Positions 54,120 to 62,656 of a stretch of 64,000 nucleotides of DNA are shown one piece after another. The DNA is taken from the NCBI GenBank assembly GCA_963783145.1, contig CAWAMM010000009.1, positions 310,001-374,000 on the forward strand. The letters run 5' to 3'. The notes beneath the pieces are model-generated. The model had not been told where the DNA came from and ran no database searches. It was given only the letters and a program-made list of their open reading frames with translations. The stretch is from DATGKG01 sp963783145 (GTDB lineage Bacteria > Desulfobacterota > Binatia > Binatales > Binataceae). Position numbers and translations under genes: made by a program. Numbering within the stretch: position 1 is the first letter of the stretch; each line of letters begins with the position of its first letter.

Positions 54120-55042
54120 GCGGGCAGCGCAACCGGATTCCGATTCGTCCCCATCCGATGCTGGCGACGCTGGTCGGCGAACCATTCGATAGGGCGGGCT
54201 GGGTCTACGAGGAGAAGTATGACGGCTACCGCATCCTCGCCTACAAGGAAGGCGCGCAAGTGACGCTGCTCTCGCGCAACGGCAACGATCGCACCGCGAC
54301 GTTTGCCTCGATCGCCGGGGCGATTGCAAAGCTTCGCGACGTCACGGTGCTCCTCGACGGCGAGGTGGTCGCATTCGATCGTAAAGGAGTATCGCGCTTC
54401 CAGTTGCTGCAGCGCGGCGACGTGTCGCATGCCTTCGCAGTCTTCGATTGCCTCTATCGCGATGGCCGCGACCTGCGACGCGAGAACCTGTCGATGCGGC
54501 GCCTGGAACTAGAGAAGACGATCGGGAAAACTTCGAAGCAACTATTTGCCTCGGCGCGGCTTTCGGAAAACGGCCTCGAGGCTTATCGCATCGCCATGCG
54601 CAAAGGCCTCGAAGGGCTGGTCGCAAAGCATAGCGCCTCGCACTATGAGGAAGGCCGCAGCCGCCAATGGCTGAAGGTGAAGGTCCATCAGGAGGAGGAA
54701 TTCGTCATCGCGGGATTCACCGCGCCGCAAGGATCGCGGCAACATATCGGCGCGCTGCTGCTGGGCGCGTACGCGGGCGAGGATCTCCATTTTGTAGGAA
54801 AAGTCGGCACCGGCTTTTCGGAGCAGATGCTGGCCGACCTCGCGCGGACGTTCAGGCCGCTGGTTCGGCCCGCCGCATCGTTCGTGGACCCTCCGCGCGA
54901 GAAAAAGCTCACCTGGCTGGAGCCGCAGCTGGTCGCGCAAATCGCGTTCGCGGAATGGACCTCCGATCGCAAACTGCGCCAGCCGGTCTTCCTCGGACTG
55001 CGCGACGACAAGGATCCTCGCGACTGCATCCTGCCGAACTGA
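54116..55042 (+). CDS. ATP-dependent DNA ligase (LigD ligase-domain type)
   Basis: 308 residues. The adenylation site EEKYDGYRI has the nucleophile Lys34; LLDGEVVAFD, GLEGLVAKHSASHYEEGRS and RQWLKVKVHQEEEFVIAGF are the further nucleotidyltransferase motifs. The C-terminal OB fold ends with FAEWTSDRKLRQPVFLGLRDD, typical of LigD. GTG start overlapping the phosphoesterase stop. It would seal double-strand breaks in bacterial end-joining, normally with Ku; no ku gene is in the window. Confidence 0.95.
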   Translation: MSGQRNRIPIRPHPMLATLVGEPFDRAGWVYEEKYDGYRILAYKEGAQVTLLSRNGNDRTATFASIAGAIAKLRDVTVLLDGEVVAFDRKGVSRFQLLQRGDVSHAFAVFDCLYRDGRDLRRENLSMRRLELEKTIGKTSKQLFASARLSENGLEAYRIAMRKGLEGLVAKHSASHYEEGRSRQWLKVKVHQEEEFVIAGFTAPQGSRQHIGALLLGAYAGEDLHFVGKVGTGFSEQMLADLARTFRPLVRPAASFVDPPREKKLTWLEPQLVAQIAFAEWTSDRKLRQPVFLGLRDDKDPRDCILPN

Positions 55043-55056
55043 TGCGGATCGAAGGG

Positions 55057-55251
55057 CTACTTCTTCCTGGGGATTTTGGCGCCGGCCTTGCGCGCTTCTG
55101 AGAGTCCAATCGCAATCGCCTGCTTGCGGCTGGTGACCTTCTTGCCCGATCGCCCTGATTTGAGGGTGCCTTTTTTGCGCTCGTCCATCGCACGATGAAC
55201 TTTTTCCTGCGCGGTCGGTCCGTATTTTTTCTTCGTCGTCTTGCGTGGCAT
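55057..55251 (-). CDS. Small basic protein (DUF6496-like)
   Basis: 64 residues from the ATG at 55251. The sequence KKYGPTAQEKVHRAMDERKK, then GTLKSGRSGKKVTSRKQAIA and GLSEARKAG is strongly basic and recurs in many bacteria as DUF6496, of unknown role. It may bind nucleic acids. It converges with the ligase gene (14-bp gap). The frame extends to 55278 but the ATG at 55251 is the usual family start. Confidence 0.8.
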   Translation of the reverse strand: MPRKTTKKKYGPTAQEKVHRAMDERKKGTLKSGRSGKKVTSRKQAIAIGLSEARKAGAKIPRKK

Positions 55252-55352
55252 GGTTCCTCCGAATCCCCCGGCTTGCATTGGCCCTTCCTTTCAGACGCAA
55301 CAGAGGCGAAGGTGATTCAGTCTGAAAGGTTGCCGTTTAGCTTGCGAGGGCG

Positions 55353-56522
55353 ATGGAAAAATTTGATGCGGTGATCGTCGGCGCGGGCGCCGCCGGGCTG
55401 ATGTGCGCGATCGAGGCGGCGCGTCGCGGACGCCGGGTGTTGCTGCTCGATCATGCCGCCGAGCCGGGCGCGAAGATTCTCATCTCGGGTGGCGGGCGAT
55501 GCAACTTCACCAATCTCGAGGCCGACCTGCCCGAGCGCTATCTCTCGGCGAATCCGCACTTCTGCAAATCGGCGCTCAGCCGCTACACGCCGCGCGATTT
55601 CATCGCGATGGTCGAGCGCCATCGAATTGCGTATCACGAAAAGACCCTGGGTCAGCTATTCTGCGACGGCTCGGCGCGCGAGATCGTTGCGATGCTGCTT
55701 CAGGAGGCGCGCGCCGCGAAGGTCGACCTGCGCCTGGACCATCGCGTTACCGAGATCACCCGCAACGATCGCTTTCGCATCGAAACCAACCGCGCCGGCT
55801 TCGAAGCGCAAGCGTTGGTGATCGCGACCGGCGGCCTCTCGATTCCAAAAATCGGCGCGACCGGATTCGCCTACGAGGTGGCACGGCGCTTCGGCCTCGC
55901 GATCGTCGCGCCACAACCGGGGCTGGTCGGGCTGCGGGCCGCCGGCGATACCCTCGCGTTGTGTAACGCGCTCTCGGGCGTTTCGGCGGATGCGCTTGTC
56001 TCGTGCGGTTCGGTCAGCTTTCGCGAGAATATCCTTTTCACCCATCGCGGATGGTCCGGTCCCGCGATTTTGCAGATTTCATCGTACTGGAAAAAAGGCG
56101 AAACGCTCTCCGTCGACCTGGCGCCGACCATCGATGCCGAAGCTTTTCTGCGAGATCGCAGACGCACCCGTCCCAAGGCTGAACTGAAAACGGTGCTCGC
56201 GGAAATTCTCCCCAGCCGCCTCGCCGAAGCGCTCGCCGCGGATCAAGGTCAGATGGCAAATCTTCCCGACCGCGCGCTGCTCGCAACCGTCGAGGGAGTG
56301 AAGCGCCGGCAGGTGCGGCCGGTCGACTCCGAAGGATGGGGGAAGGCCGAAGTGACAGTGGGCGGCATCGATACCGCGAGCCTCTTTTCCAAAACCATGG
56401 AGGCGCGTGCAGTTGCCGGTCTCTACTTTATTGGAGAAGCCGTCGACGTCACCGGATGGCTCGGTGGCTACAATTTCCAGTGGGCATGGTCGAGCGGATG
56501 GTGCGCCGGGCAAGCGCTCTGA
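55353..56522 (+). CDS. HI0933/BaiN-family FAD-dependent oxidoreductase
   Basis: 389 residues. Rossmann FAD-binding motif VIVGAGAAGLMCAIEAARRG at the N-terminus, the family hallmark GGGRCNFTN (about 47-55), and the C-terminal GEAVDVTGWLGGYNFQWAWS that closes the FAD site. These define HI0933-like flavoproteins (NAD(P)/FAD-dependent oxidoreductases; BaiN is one). The physiological substrate in most bacteria is unknown. Single gene, no operon. Confidence 0.93.
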   Translation: MEKFDAVIVGAGAAGLMCAIEAARRGRRVLLLDHAAEPGAKILISGGGRCNFTNLEADLPERYLSANPHFCKSALSRYTPRDFIAMVERHRIAYHEKTLGQLFCDGSAREIVAMLLQEARAAKVDLRLDHRVTEITRNDRFRIETNRAGFEAQALVIATGGLSIPKIGATGFAYEVARRFGLAIVAPQPGLVGLRAAGDTLALCNALSGVSADALVSCGSVSFRENILFTHRGWSGPAILQISSYWKKGETLSVDLAPTIDAEAFLRDRRRTRPKAELKTVLAEILPSRLAEALAADQGQMANLPDRALLATVEGVKRRQVRPVDSEGWGKAEVTVGGIDTASLFSKTMEARAVAGLYFIGEAVDVTGWLGGYNFQWAWSSGWCAGQAL

Positions 56523-56589
56523 TCTTCTTGAAGGTGTCTCATTTCCGATCCTGCCGCTAAGTAAATGTATCAGCACGCCGGGTTGACCG

Positions 56590-56600
56590 TTGCAAAGCAA
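56590..56600. promoter_or_regulatory. Palindrome TTGCAAAGCAA, possible activator site
   Basis: Perfect 4-bp arms around AAA, about 88 bp before the start predicted from the sigma-54 site at 56656. Its build is like TGCA-AAA-TGCA upstream of kdp. Confidence 0.35.
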
Positions 56601-56655
56601 GACAAATTTGGCGAAAAAGTGCGTCATTTCATGGATGCATAAACCGGATTTTCGA

Positions 56656-56671
56656 TGGCACGCGCCGTGCT
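56656..56671 (+). promoter_or_regulatory. Sigma-54 promoter
   Basis: TGGCACGCGCCGTGCT matches the -24 element TGGCACG fully and has the GC of the -12 element at the right distance (GG-N10-GC). Predicted start about 56683, 29 nt before the ATG at 56712. Confidence 0.75.
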
Positions 56672-56711
56672 CTAACAGCCTTAAGAGCGGGGGTAAAAGG
56701 GGCGAAACCCG

Positions 56712-56984
56712 ATGCCATCAGTACCAAAAATGTTCCGACTCGAAAACGCCGACGAGTCTGCCGATCTCGCTGATCTATGTGAAGCGATGTTGTTCGCGGG
56801 TGCGCGATGCCTCGGCTTCGAGATGACTGACGAGATGACCATTGACGCGCAGGAGAAGATCATGACCGCGGCCGCCACCTTGGCCCAAGGCATGGTGCAT
56901 TACCTGACGACGCAGGTGGGCATCGCGCGAGTGCGCGAGATCATTGAAGCTCCGGGTCGCAAAGAACCCGAGCTTGGAAACTAG
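56712..56984 (+). CDS. Hypothetical protein under a predicted sigma-54 promoter
   Basis: 90 residues, all-helical by appearance (ESADLADLCEAMLFAGARCL, IDAQEKIMTAAATLAQGMVH, VGIARVREII). No signal, membrane segment or motif that I know. It is the first gene after a near-consensus sigma-54 promoter (56656) and is followed 120 bp later by a GAF-type sigma-54 activator gene on the same strand, which may control it. Confidence 0.7.
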   Translation: MPSVPKMFRLENADESADLADLCEAMLFAGARCLGFEMTDEMTIDAQEKIMTAAATLAQGMVHYLTTQVGIARVREIIEAPGRKEPELGN

Positions 56985-57104
56985 GCGCGTCCTCGTGGAC
57001 GTCGATCTGATTGGTCCTAAAGAGGGGCCGGATCTGATTACCCCGCGGGGCGCGCCTTCCCTCGCCTTTCACTCCGCGCTAGGCGTAGCAACACCGTTCC
57101 TTGT

Positions 57105-58736
57105 ATGATGCCTCGCCGAGCGCATCGCTCAGCGCGGAGCATGGACAACGGCAAGAGCAATCTCCCTCATCGACTGATTTACGAGCTTGGGCATACCTTT
57201 GCCAGCCGGCTCGATCTCGATGAATTGCTGGGCCTGGTGGTGCGGAAATGCCGCGAGGTCTTCGATGCCGAGGGGGTCTCGGTGCTGCTCCTCGATCCTC
57301 AGCGCAATGAGTTTTATTTTCCGTACTTTTCCGACCTCGATCCCAAGGTTTCCGCGCGCCTGATGCAGATGCGCTTCGACGCCTCCAAGGGCGTGGCCGG
57401 TTCGGTCCTGCGCGACGGGCACTCGGTCCGGATCGATAACGTCAAGCTGGAACCCAATTTCTACTCGCTAATCGACGAGCACACCGGATTTCAGACGCGC
57501 TCGATTATCGCGGCACTGCTGGTGGTTGACGGCACCCGCCTGGGGGTGATCGAAGTCCTCAATCCGATCCATCGCGAGATCTTCAGCGACGATCACCTGG
57601 CCTTGCTGGAAGCGCTCGCCGACAGTATTGCGCTCGCGATCAACAACGCCAATCGAGTCGATCTGCTGCGCACCTCGGCGGAAAAGTTGCGTACTGAGGT
57701 GGGCGCGCTGCGGCGTGATTTGGCCCGGCACGAGATCTCCTCGGAAGTTATCGGCGCGAGCCCGGAAATGACCGAGGTGTTCCGCCTGATGGACAGCGCG
57801 GCCGTGGCTCCTTCGATCGCGGTTTTGCTGGAAGGGGAAACCGGCACCGGCAAGGAACTGGTCGCGCGCGCGATCCATCGCATGAGTACGCGCGCGGACA
57901 AGGCGTTCCTCGCGGTCAATTGCGCGGCGCTTTCCGAACATCTGCTCGAGAGCGAGCTGTTCGGGCATCGGCGCGGTTCTTTCACCGGCGCCACCCACAA
58001 TCAGCCGGGACTTTTTCGCGCCGCCAATGGCGGGGTGATTTTCCTCGATGAGATCGGCGAAATGCCGCTCTCGATGCAGCCGACGCTGCTGCGCGTGCTG
58101 CAGGACGGCGAGATCATGTCGGTGGGCGATACCCGTCCCGAGCGCGTCGACGTGCGGGTGTTCTCCGCGACCAATCGCGACCTGCGTGCCGCAGTCGCTG
58201 CGGGAACTTTCCGCGCCGACCTGTACTATCGCCTGGCCGCGTTCCCGATTCGGCTCCCGCCCTTGCGGATGCGTCGACGCGATATTCCGCTGCTGGCGGC
58301 GCGATTTCTCGCCCTCGCCAATGCGCGTCATCAGAAGGAAATCCGTGGCCTGGATCCAGCCGCGCTCGATCTGTTCGAGCGTTATGACTGGCCGGGAAAC
58401 ATCCGCGAGCTGCAGAATGAGATCGAGCGCGCGACCGTGCTGACCCCGAGTGGCGAGACGATCAAGCCCGCGCAACTCTCGACCGAGGTGCGCGCCGGCG
58501 CGGCCAGGCCCGTCCCGAAGGCGATCGAGACCCCGCTTGCGGAGAAGCCTGAAAGCGAAGCCTCGAAATCGGATAAGGGACCGCCGACCCTGCGCGAAGC
58601 GCGCTCGGGCTTCGAGGCGCGCTTTATCGCCGAGGTGCTCGCGCGCAACGGCAACAACGTCTCGCATTCCGCCGAGATGCTGGGGCTGTCGCGCATTCAG
58701 CTACAGCGCAAGATGAAGGAATACGGCCTGCGCTGA
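57105..58736 (+). CDS. GAF-domain sigma-54 activator with GSFTGA loop
   Basis: 543 residues: GAF sensor (about 30-185), linker, AAA+ domain with Walker A GETGTGKE (244-251), FLDEIGEMP and RLAAFPIRLPPLRMRRRD, and a C-terminal Fis-type helix-turn-helix (NNVSHSAEMLGLSRIQLQRK) after a Pro/Lys/Ser-rich spacer (about 465-490). The sigma-54 contact loop is GSFTGA (291-296), with Ser in place of the first Ala. The signal sensed by GAF is unknown. Its likely targets include the gene at 56712. Confidence 0.93.
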   Translation: MMPRRAHRSARSMDNGKSNLPHRLIYELGHTFASRLDLDELLGLVVRKCREVFDAEGVSVLLLDPQRNEFYFPYFSDLDPKVSARLMQMRFDASKGVAGSVLRDGHSVRIDNVKLEPNFYSLIDEHTGFQTRSIIAALLVVDGTRLGVIEVLNPIHREIFSDDHLALLEALADSIALAINNANRVDLLRTSAEKLRTEVGALRRDLARHEISSEVIGASPEMTEVFRLMDSAAVAPSIAVLLEGETGTGKELVARAIHRMSTRADKAFLAVNCAALSEHLLESELFGHRRGSFTGATHNQPGLFRAANGGVIFLDEIGEMPLSMQPTLLRVLQDGEIMSVGDTRPERVDVRVFSATNRDLRAAVAAGTFRADLYYRLAAFPIRLPPLRMRRRDIPLLAARFLALANARHQKEIRGLDPAALDLFERYDWPGNIRELQNEIERATVLTPSGETIKPAQLSTEVRAGAARPVPKAIETPLAEKPESEASKSDKGPPTLREARSGFEARFIAEVLARNGNNVSHSAEMLGLSRIQLQRKMKEYGLR

Positions 58737-58977
58737 GCCCGCGGCTTACCTGGAGCGAATTCGCCGTTTACGAAGCCCGCGGGTAGCCGCCGATTAGACT
58801 CGCTCGGCCGCGTCACATAATCTGCTCGCGTATTCGATCTGTCTGACTTGAACGATGGGCCGGGGGGCCCCGAATCGAAGGGGGAATTCATTTGCGCGCA
58901 GTTCCGCGATCGCCTGGTCATGACGATTTTCGCTCGGCCGCTCTGCTCCAGTTGGGGTCGGAATAGCGCGGCTCACG

Positions 58978-59265
58978 ATGGATCTCCAGGAAGCAGTCGT
59001 TTTGCTGACTCATCAGGCCGCGATGGCGGCCGAATACGCTTTTATCATCGGGGTTATCGCGCTCGGGATTTTCTGTGCTTCGGTTCTATACAAAGCCCGG
59101 GTCGCCGAGCATTTGCGCCAGACTGGCGAGAAAAACGACAAGCTACAGATGCGCTACTTCAACCCGGCGCAGCAGGTGGTCGTGCAACGACCTGACGCAC
59201 CGAATTCCGACGAAGTCGCGGCTCAGGCCGCGCGCCCGCGCCATCGCTGGAGGACTCAGCGCTAG
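58978..59265 (+). CDS. Small membrane protein
   Basis: 95 residues with one hydrophobic helix (about 20-40, YAFIIGVIALGIFCASVLY), then a basic, Gln-rich hydrophilic tail (YFNPAQQVVVQRP). It could be anchored in the inner membrane. Family not recognised. It converges with the MetE-like gene (4-bp overlap of the ends). Confidence 0.6.
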   Translation: MDLQEAVVLLTHQAAMAAEYAFIIGVIALGIFCASVLYKARVAEHLRQTGEKNDKLQMRYFNPAQQVVVQRPDAPNSDEVAAQAARPRHRWRTQR

Positions 59266-60374
59266 CCCCACAACCGATGCGCAATGTCCGCGACCAGCCG
59301 CAGCTTCGCTTCCTGGGTCGATTCGGGAATCGGATTGCCTTCCCAGACCGTGCCGAAGCCGCATTGCGTTGAGAGCCCGAGTTGCTCGCGCGGAAAATAG
59401 CGGGCGGCCTCCTCGATGCGCTGCACAATTTCATCCGCGGGCTCGAGTTGCGCGCGCTTGCTGGAGATGAGGCCGAGGACCACACCCTTGTCTTTGGGAA
59501 TGTCGCGCAGCGGCTCGAACGACCCTGACCGCCAGTCATCGAACTCGAGCAGGAAGCGCGAGAAGTTGCGCGCGCGGGTGAAAACGTTCTTCGCCACCGC
59601 TTCGTAACCGCCCTCGCCGACGTAGTAGCCTTTATTATTGCCGCGGCAAAGATGAAGCCCGAAGTCGACGCCCGCAACCGCGGCCACCGAGTTGATGATG
59701 TCGATGCCTTCGGTGAGGAGCCGCTCCGGATCCATCCCGCGCTCGGCGAAGTCCTGCCGGCGGCGCTCCGGGTCGCACAGCATCCCGAGTTCCGGCGCAT
59801 CGAGCTGGATGTATTCGCATCCGAGCGCCGCCAGCTCGCGCGCCTCCTGGCGCATGATGTCGGCGGCATCGCGAAACAGATCGAATGGATCGGGATAGGC
59901 GTCGCGCGAATACTCGGGCGACCACCGCAGCGTCATCATCAGCGGGCTCGGCAGTGTGACTTTGAGTGGCCGATGGGCCCGCCGCCGCGCGTAGGTGAAT
60001 TCCTCATTGGTGAGCGATCGTTGACGGCGGATTTTCTCAACCACCGCGTACTGTACCTGGATGTTGGTCTCTTCCGCCTGCTGGCCCCTCTCGTGTGGCT
60101 TGCGCCAGACGCGGGTGAAGGCGGGGATTTCCTTGACCCCGGAAATCACGTCGGTCAGCGGCGCGATGAAATGGGTGCGGCGCATCTCACCGTCGGTGAT
60201 GACGTCGACGCCACACTGCTCCTGCAATGCGATCGCCTCGTCGACCGCGCGATCTTCGATTTCCTTGAAGGCCCGGGTCGAGAGCTTTCCGGCGGTCCAA
60301 TTGCCGCGCGCCTGCTTCAGATAGCCGGGCCGCAACATCGAGCCGATCACTTCCGCACGATAGAATTCCGCCAC
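59262..60374 (-). CDS. MetE/YxjG-like cobalamin-independent methyltransferase 1
   Basis: 370 residues, a one-barrel form of the MetE C-terminal catalytic half. The zinc ligands are in place: His241 and Cys243 (FGLHLCRGN) and Cys338 (TQCGFGT). Other family pieces are GEMRRTHF, YIQLDAPELGM and GLISSKRAQLE. Bacterial YxjG/YxjH-type or archaeal MetE-like enzymes make methionine from homocysteine with a methyl donor that may not be folate. It follows a paralogue in the same direction with a 20-bp gap, so both are in one operon. Which methyl donor is used is unknown. Confidence 0.9.
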   Translation of the reverse strand: MAEFYRAEVIGSMLRPGYLKQARGNWTAGKLSTRAFKEIEDRAVDEAIALQEQCGVDVITDGEMRRTHFIAPLTDVISGVKEIPAFTRVWRKPHERGQQAEETNIQVQYAVVEKIRRQRSLTNEEFTYARRRAHRPLKVTLPSPLMMTLRWSPEYSRDAYPDPFDLFRDAADIMRQEARELAALGCEYIQLDAPELGMLCDPERRRQDFAERGMDPERLLTEGIDIINSVAAVAGVDFGLHLCRGNNKGYYVGEGGYEAVAKNVFTRARNFSRFLLEFDDWRSGSFEPLRDIPKDKGVVLGLISSKRAQLEPADEIVQRIEEAARYFPREQLGLSTQCGFGTVWEGNPIPESTQEAKLRLVADIAHRLWG

Positions 60375-60394
60375 TTTGAGTTTCTCCTGATGAA

Positions 60395-61507
60395 CTAGCC
60401 CCAGACCTCGCGCGCCGTTTCAACCACGAGGCGCAGCTTTGCGATTTCGTCGTCGATCGTCAGCGCGTTGCCTTCGACCGTCGATGAGAAGCCGCATTGG
60501 GGGCTGAGGCAAAGCTGATCCAGCGGCACATATTTCGCGGCATCATCGATGCGGCGTTTCAAGTCGTCTTTATTTTCCAGCGCACCGCGTTTGCTGCTGA
60601 CTAAACCCAGGACGACGATTTTTCCTTTCGGCACGAAGCGCAACGGCTCGAAGCCGCCCGAGCGCGCGTCGTCGAATTCCATGAAAAATCCGTCGACGCC
60701 GAGCTCGCCGAACAGCGCCTCGGCGACATAGTCATAACCGCCGCTCGCGACCCAGGAGGAGCGGAAATTGCCGCGACACATATGCGTGCAAATCGTCATA
60801 CCAGGCGGGCGTTTCGCGAGCGCGGAATTGATCAGCCGGATGTAAGTCAGATGCTGTCGTTCGGCATCGCCGCCGAGCTGTTTGATGTATTCGCGCTGGG
60901 CCGGATCGTTCAGGTACGCGAGGCTGGTGTCGTCGAGTTGCAGATAACTGCATCCGAGTTGGCCGAGCGCCGCGATCTGCTCGGCATACACGGCGCCGAG
61001 GTCATGCCAGAACTCCTCGAGGTCGGGATACACGGAAGCATCGATGGCCGCGCGTCCGCCGCGGTAGTGCATCATGCTCGGCGAGGGGATGCTTAGCTTC
61101 GGCGTCTTGGTGGCGACCGATTTCAGGAATTTGAAATCCTCGGCGAAGATGCATCGCTCGAACTTCAGCTTCGATGACACGCGCAGCGCGGCGGGAGTGA
61201 ATTCGAGGTCACCCTTCTCGTTGTGAAACTTTACCTTCAGATTGTCATGCGCCCTGGTCACGCCGCCGACCTGGTAGAGGAAGTCCATGTGCCACGAGCC
61301 GCGCCGATATTCGCCGTCGGTGACGCCGCGCAGGCCGAGGTCTTCCTGCAGTTTCACCACCTTGCGAATTTCCGCGTCTTCGATCGCGCGCAGCTGCGCA
61401 TCGGTGATGCGGCCCTGCCCGCGATCGTCGCGCGCTTGCAGCACTTCGCGGGTGCGCAGTAGGCTCCCGACGTGATCGGCTCGGAATGGCGGCGTGTCGC
61501 GATTCAT
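60395..61507 (-). CDS. MetE/YxjG-like cobalamin-independent methyltransferase 2
   Basis: 370 residues, exactly the length of its downstream paralogue and collinear with it: TDGEYRRGSW, YLQLDDTSLAYL, the zinc HxC in TICTHMCRGN and the second cysteine in SPQCGFSSTVEGN. Substrate-side residues differ between the two, so they may act on different methyl donors or acceptors rather than being redundant. It is divergent from the MetX-like hydrolase gene, consistent with a sulfur amino-acid context. Confidence 0.9.
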   Translation of the reverse strand: MNRDTPPFRADHVGSLLRTREVLQARDDRGQGRITDAQLRAIEDAEIRKVVKLQEDLGLRGVTDGEYRRGSWHMDFLYQVGGVTRAHDNLKVKFHNEKGDLEFTPAALRVSSKLKFERCIFAEDFKFLKSVATKTPKLSIPSPSMMHYRGGRAAIDASVYPDLEEFWHDLGAVYAEQIAALGQLGCSYLQLDDTSLAYLNDPAQREYIKQLGGDAERQHLTYIRLINSALAKRPPGMTICTHMCRGNFRSSWVASGGYDYVAEALFGELGVDGFFMEFDDARSGGFEPLRFVPKGKIVVLGLVSSKRGALENKDDLKRRIDDAAKYVPLDQLCLSPQCGFSSTVEGNALTIDDEIAKLRLVVETAREVWG

Positions 61508-61597
61508 CGAAACTCTCGAGTTGATGCGGTCGCTCGAACCATAGCGCTTTGCATAGTGCTTGCAAGCTCAATCGCGAGCGCTGGTGGAAGCAGTCCG

Positions 61598-62650
61598 ATG
61601 GCGAATGAAAAAGACCTCGGCGTGGTGGAAGTAAAAACTTTTACGACCAGGAATTTCCGGCTTCAAAGCGGCGAGATCCTGCCTGAACTCACGCTGGTAT
61701 ACGAAACTTATGGGACGCTTGCCCCGGATGGACGCAACGCGATCCTCGTCGCGCATGGCTATACTTCCAGCCAACATGCGGCCGGATTAAATGCGAATGG
61801 CGACCCCGGCTGGTGGGACGGACTCATCGGGCCGGGTAAGGCGATCGATACCACCAAATATTTCGTGGTGTCATCGAACATGCTCGGCTCCGCGTATGGT
61901 TCGACGGCGCCCGCGAGCATCAATCCCAAAACCGGCCAGCCATATGGTCCGAATTTTCCCGACTACACGCTCGTCGATATCGTGACGGCGCAGCACGCGC
62001 TGCTCGATTCACTCGGGGTGAAGCATCTGGTGGCGGTCGCGGGTCCCTCGTTCGGCGGCTATCAGACCTTTCAATGGGGCGTCACCTTTCCCGATGCGAT
62101 GAGCGGCCTGATTCCGGTCTGCACTTCACCGAATGCGCCCGACGGCGAGCGGACGCTGGCCGATCTGCGCGCGCGTCTGGCCAGGGCGCCCGGATGGAAC
62201 GGCGGCAATCACTACGCCAACGGCGACCAGATGCTTGGCTTCATGACGGATCTGCGCGTGACGACGCTGAAGCGTTACGGCATCGAGGCTGAACTCGCTT
62301 CCAGGTTCCCCGATCCGGCGCAGCGCGCGGCCGCGATCCATCAGGTTGCCGAAACCTGGGCGAAGAGCTTCGATCCTAACTCGCTGATTGCGCTGGCGAA
62401 GGCGCGATCGCATTACGATGCTGAAAAGGACTTCGCGAAAATTCACGCGAAGGTGCTGTACGTGCTGTCGCGCACCGATCAGCTTTTTCCGCCGTCGCGC
62501 CTCGAACACAAAGTGATGTCGAAGCTGAGGGCAGCCGGCGTCGATGCCACCTACTACGAGATCGACAGCGGCAAAGGCCACCTCGCCAGTGGCGCTGACT
62601 GGCAGAAGTGGGAAGGCGCGCTGCGCGATTTTCTGCGGCGCCTGGATTGA
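61598..62650 (+). CDS. MetX-like alpha/beta hydrolase (homoserine O-acyltransferase family)
   Basis: 350 residues from the ATG at 61598, preceded by GGAAG seven bases upstream. The fold is the alpha/beta hydrolase of MetX: LTLVYETYGTL, HGYTSSQH, GPSFGG with nucleophile Ser151, Asp in SRTDQLFPP and His in GKGHLASGAD. MetX enzymes usually have GGSMGG; the change to GPSFGG leaves the activity (acyltransferase or hydrolase) open. The frame is open upstream to GTG 61472 and would add a signal-like segment (IALCIVLASSIASA), so a secreted form is possible. It is divergent from two MetE-like genes. Confidence 0.8.
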   Translation: MANEKDLGVVEVKTFTTRNFRLQSGEILPELTLVYETYGTLAPDGRNAILVAHGYTSSQHAAGLNANGDPGWWDGLIGPGKAIDTTKYFVVSSNMLGSAYGSTAPASINPKTGQPYGPNFPDYTLVDIVTAQHALLDSLGVKHLVAVAGPSFGGYQTFQWGVTFPDAMSGLIPVCTSPNAPDGERTLADLRARLARAPGWNGGNHYANGDQMLGFMTDLRVTTLKRYGIEAELASRFPDPAQRAAAIHQVAETWAKSFDPNSLIALAKARSHYDAEKDFAKIHAKVLYVLSRTDQLFPPSRLEHKVMSKLRAAGVDATYYEIDSGKGHLASGADWQKWEGALRDFLRRLD

Positions 62651-62656
62651 AGGATC

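Noticed and set aside
57468..58667. 399-residue open frame opposite the sigma-54 activator at 57105
   Set aside because: Antisense shadow of a gene with all family motifs.
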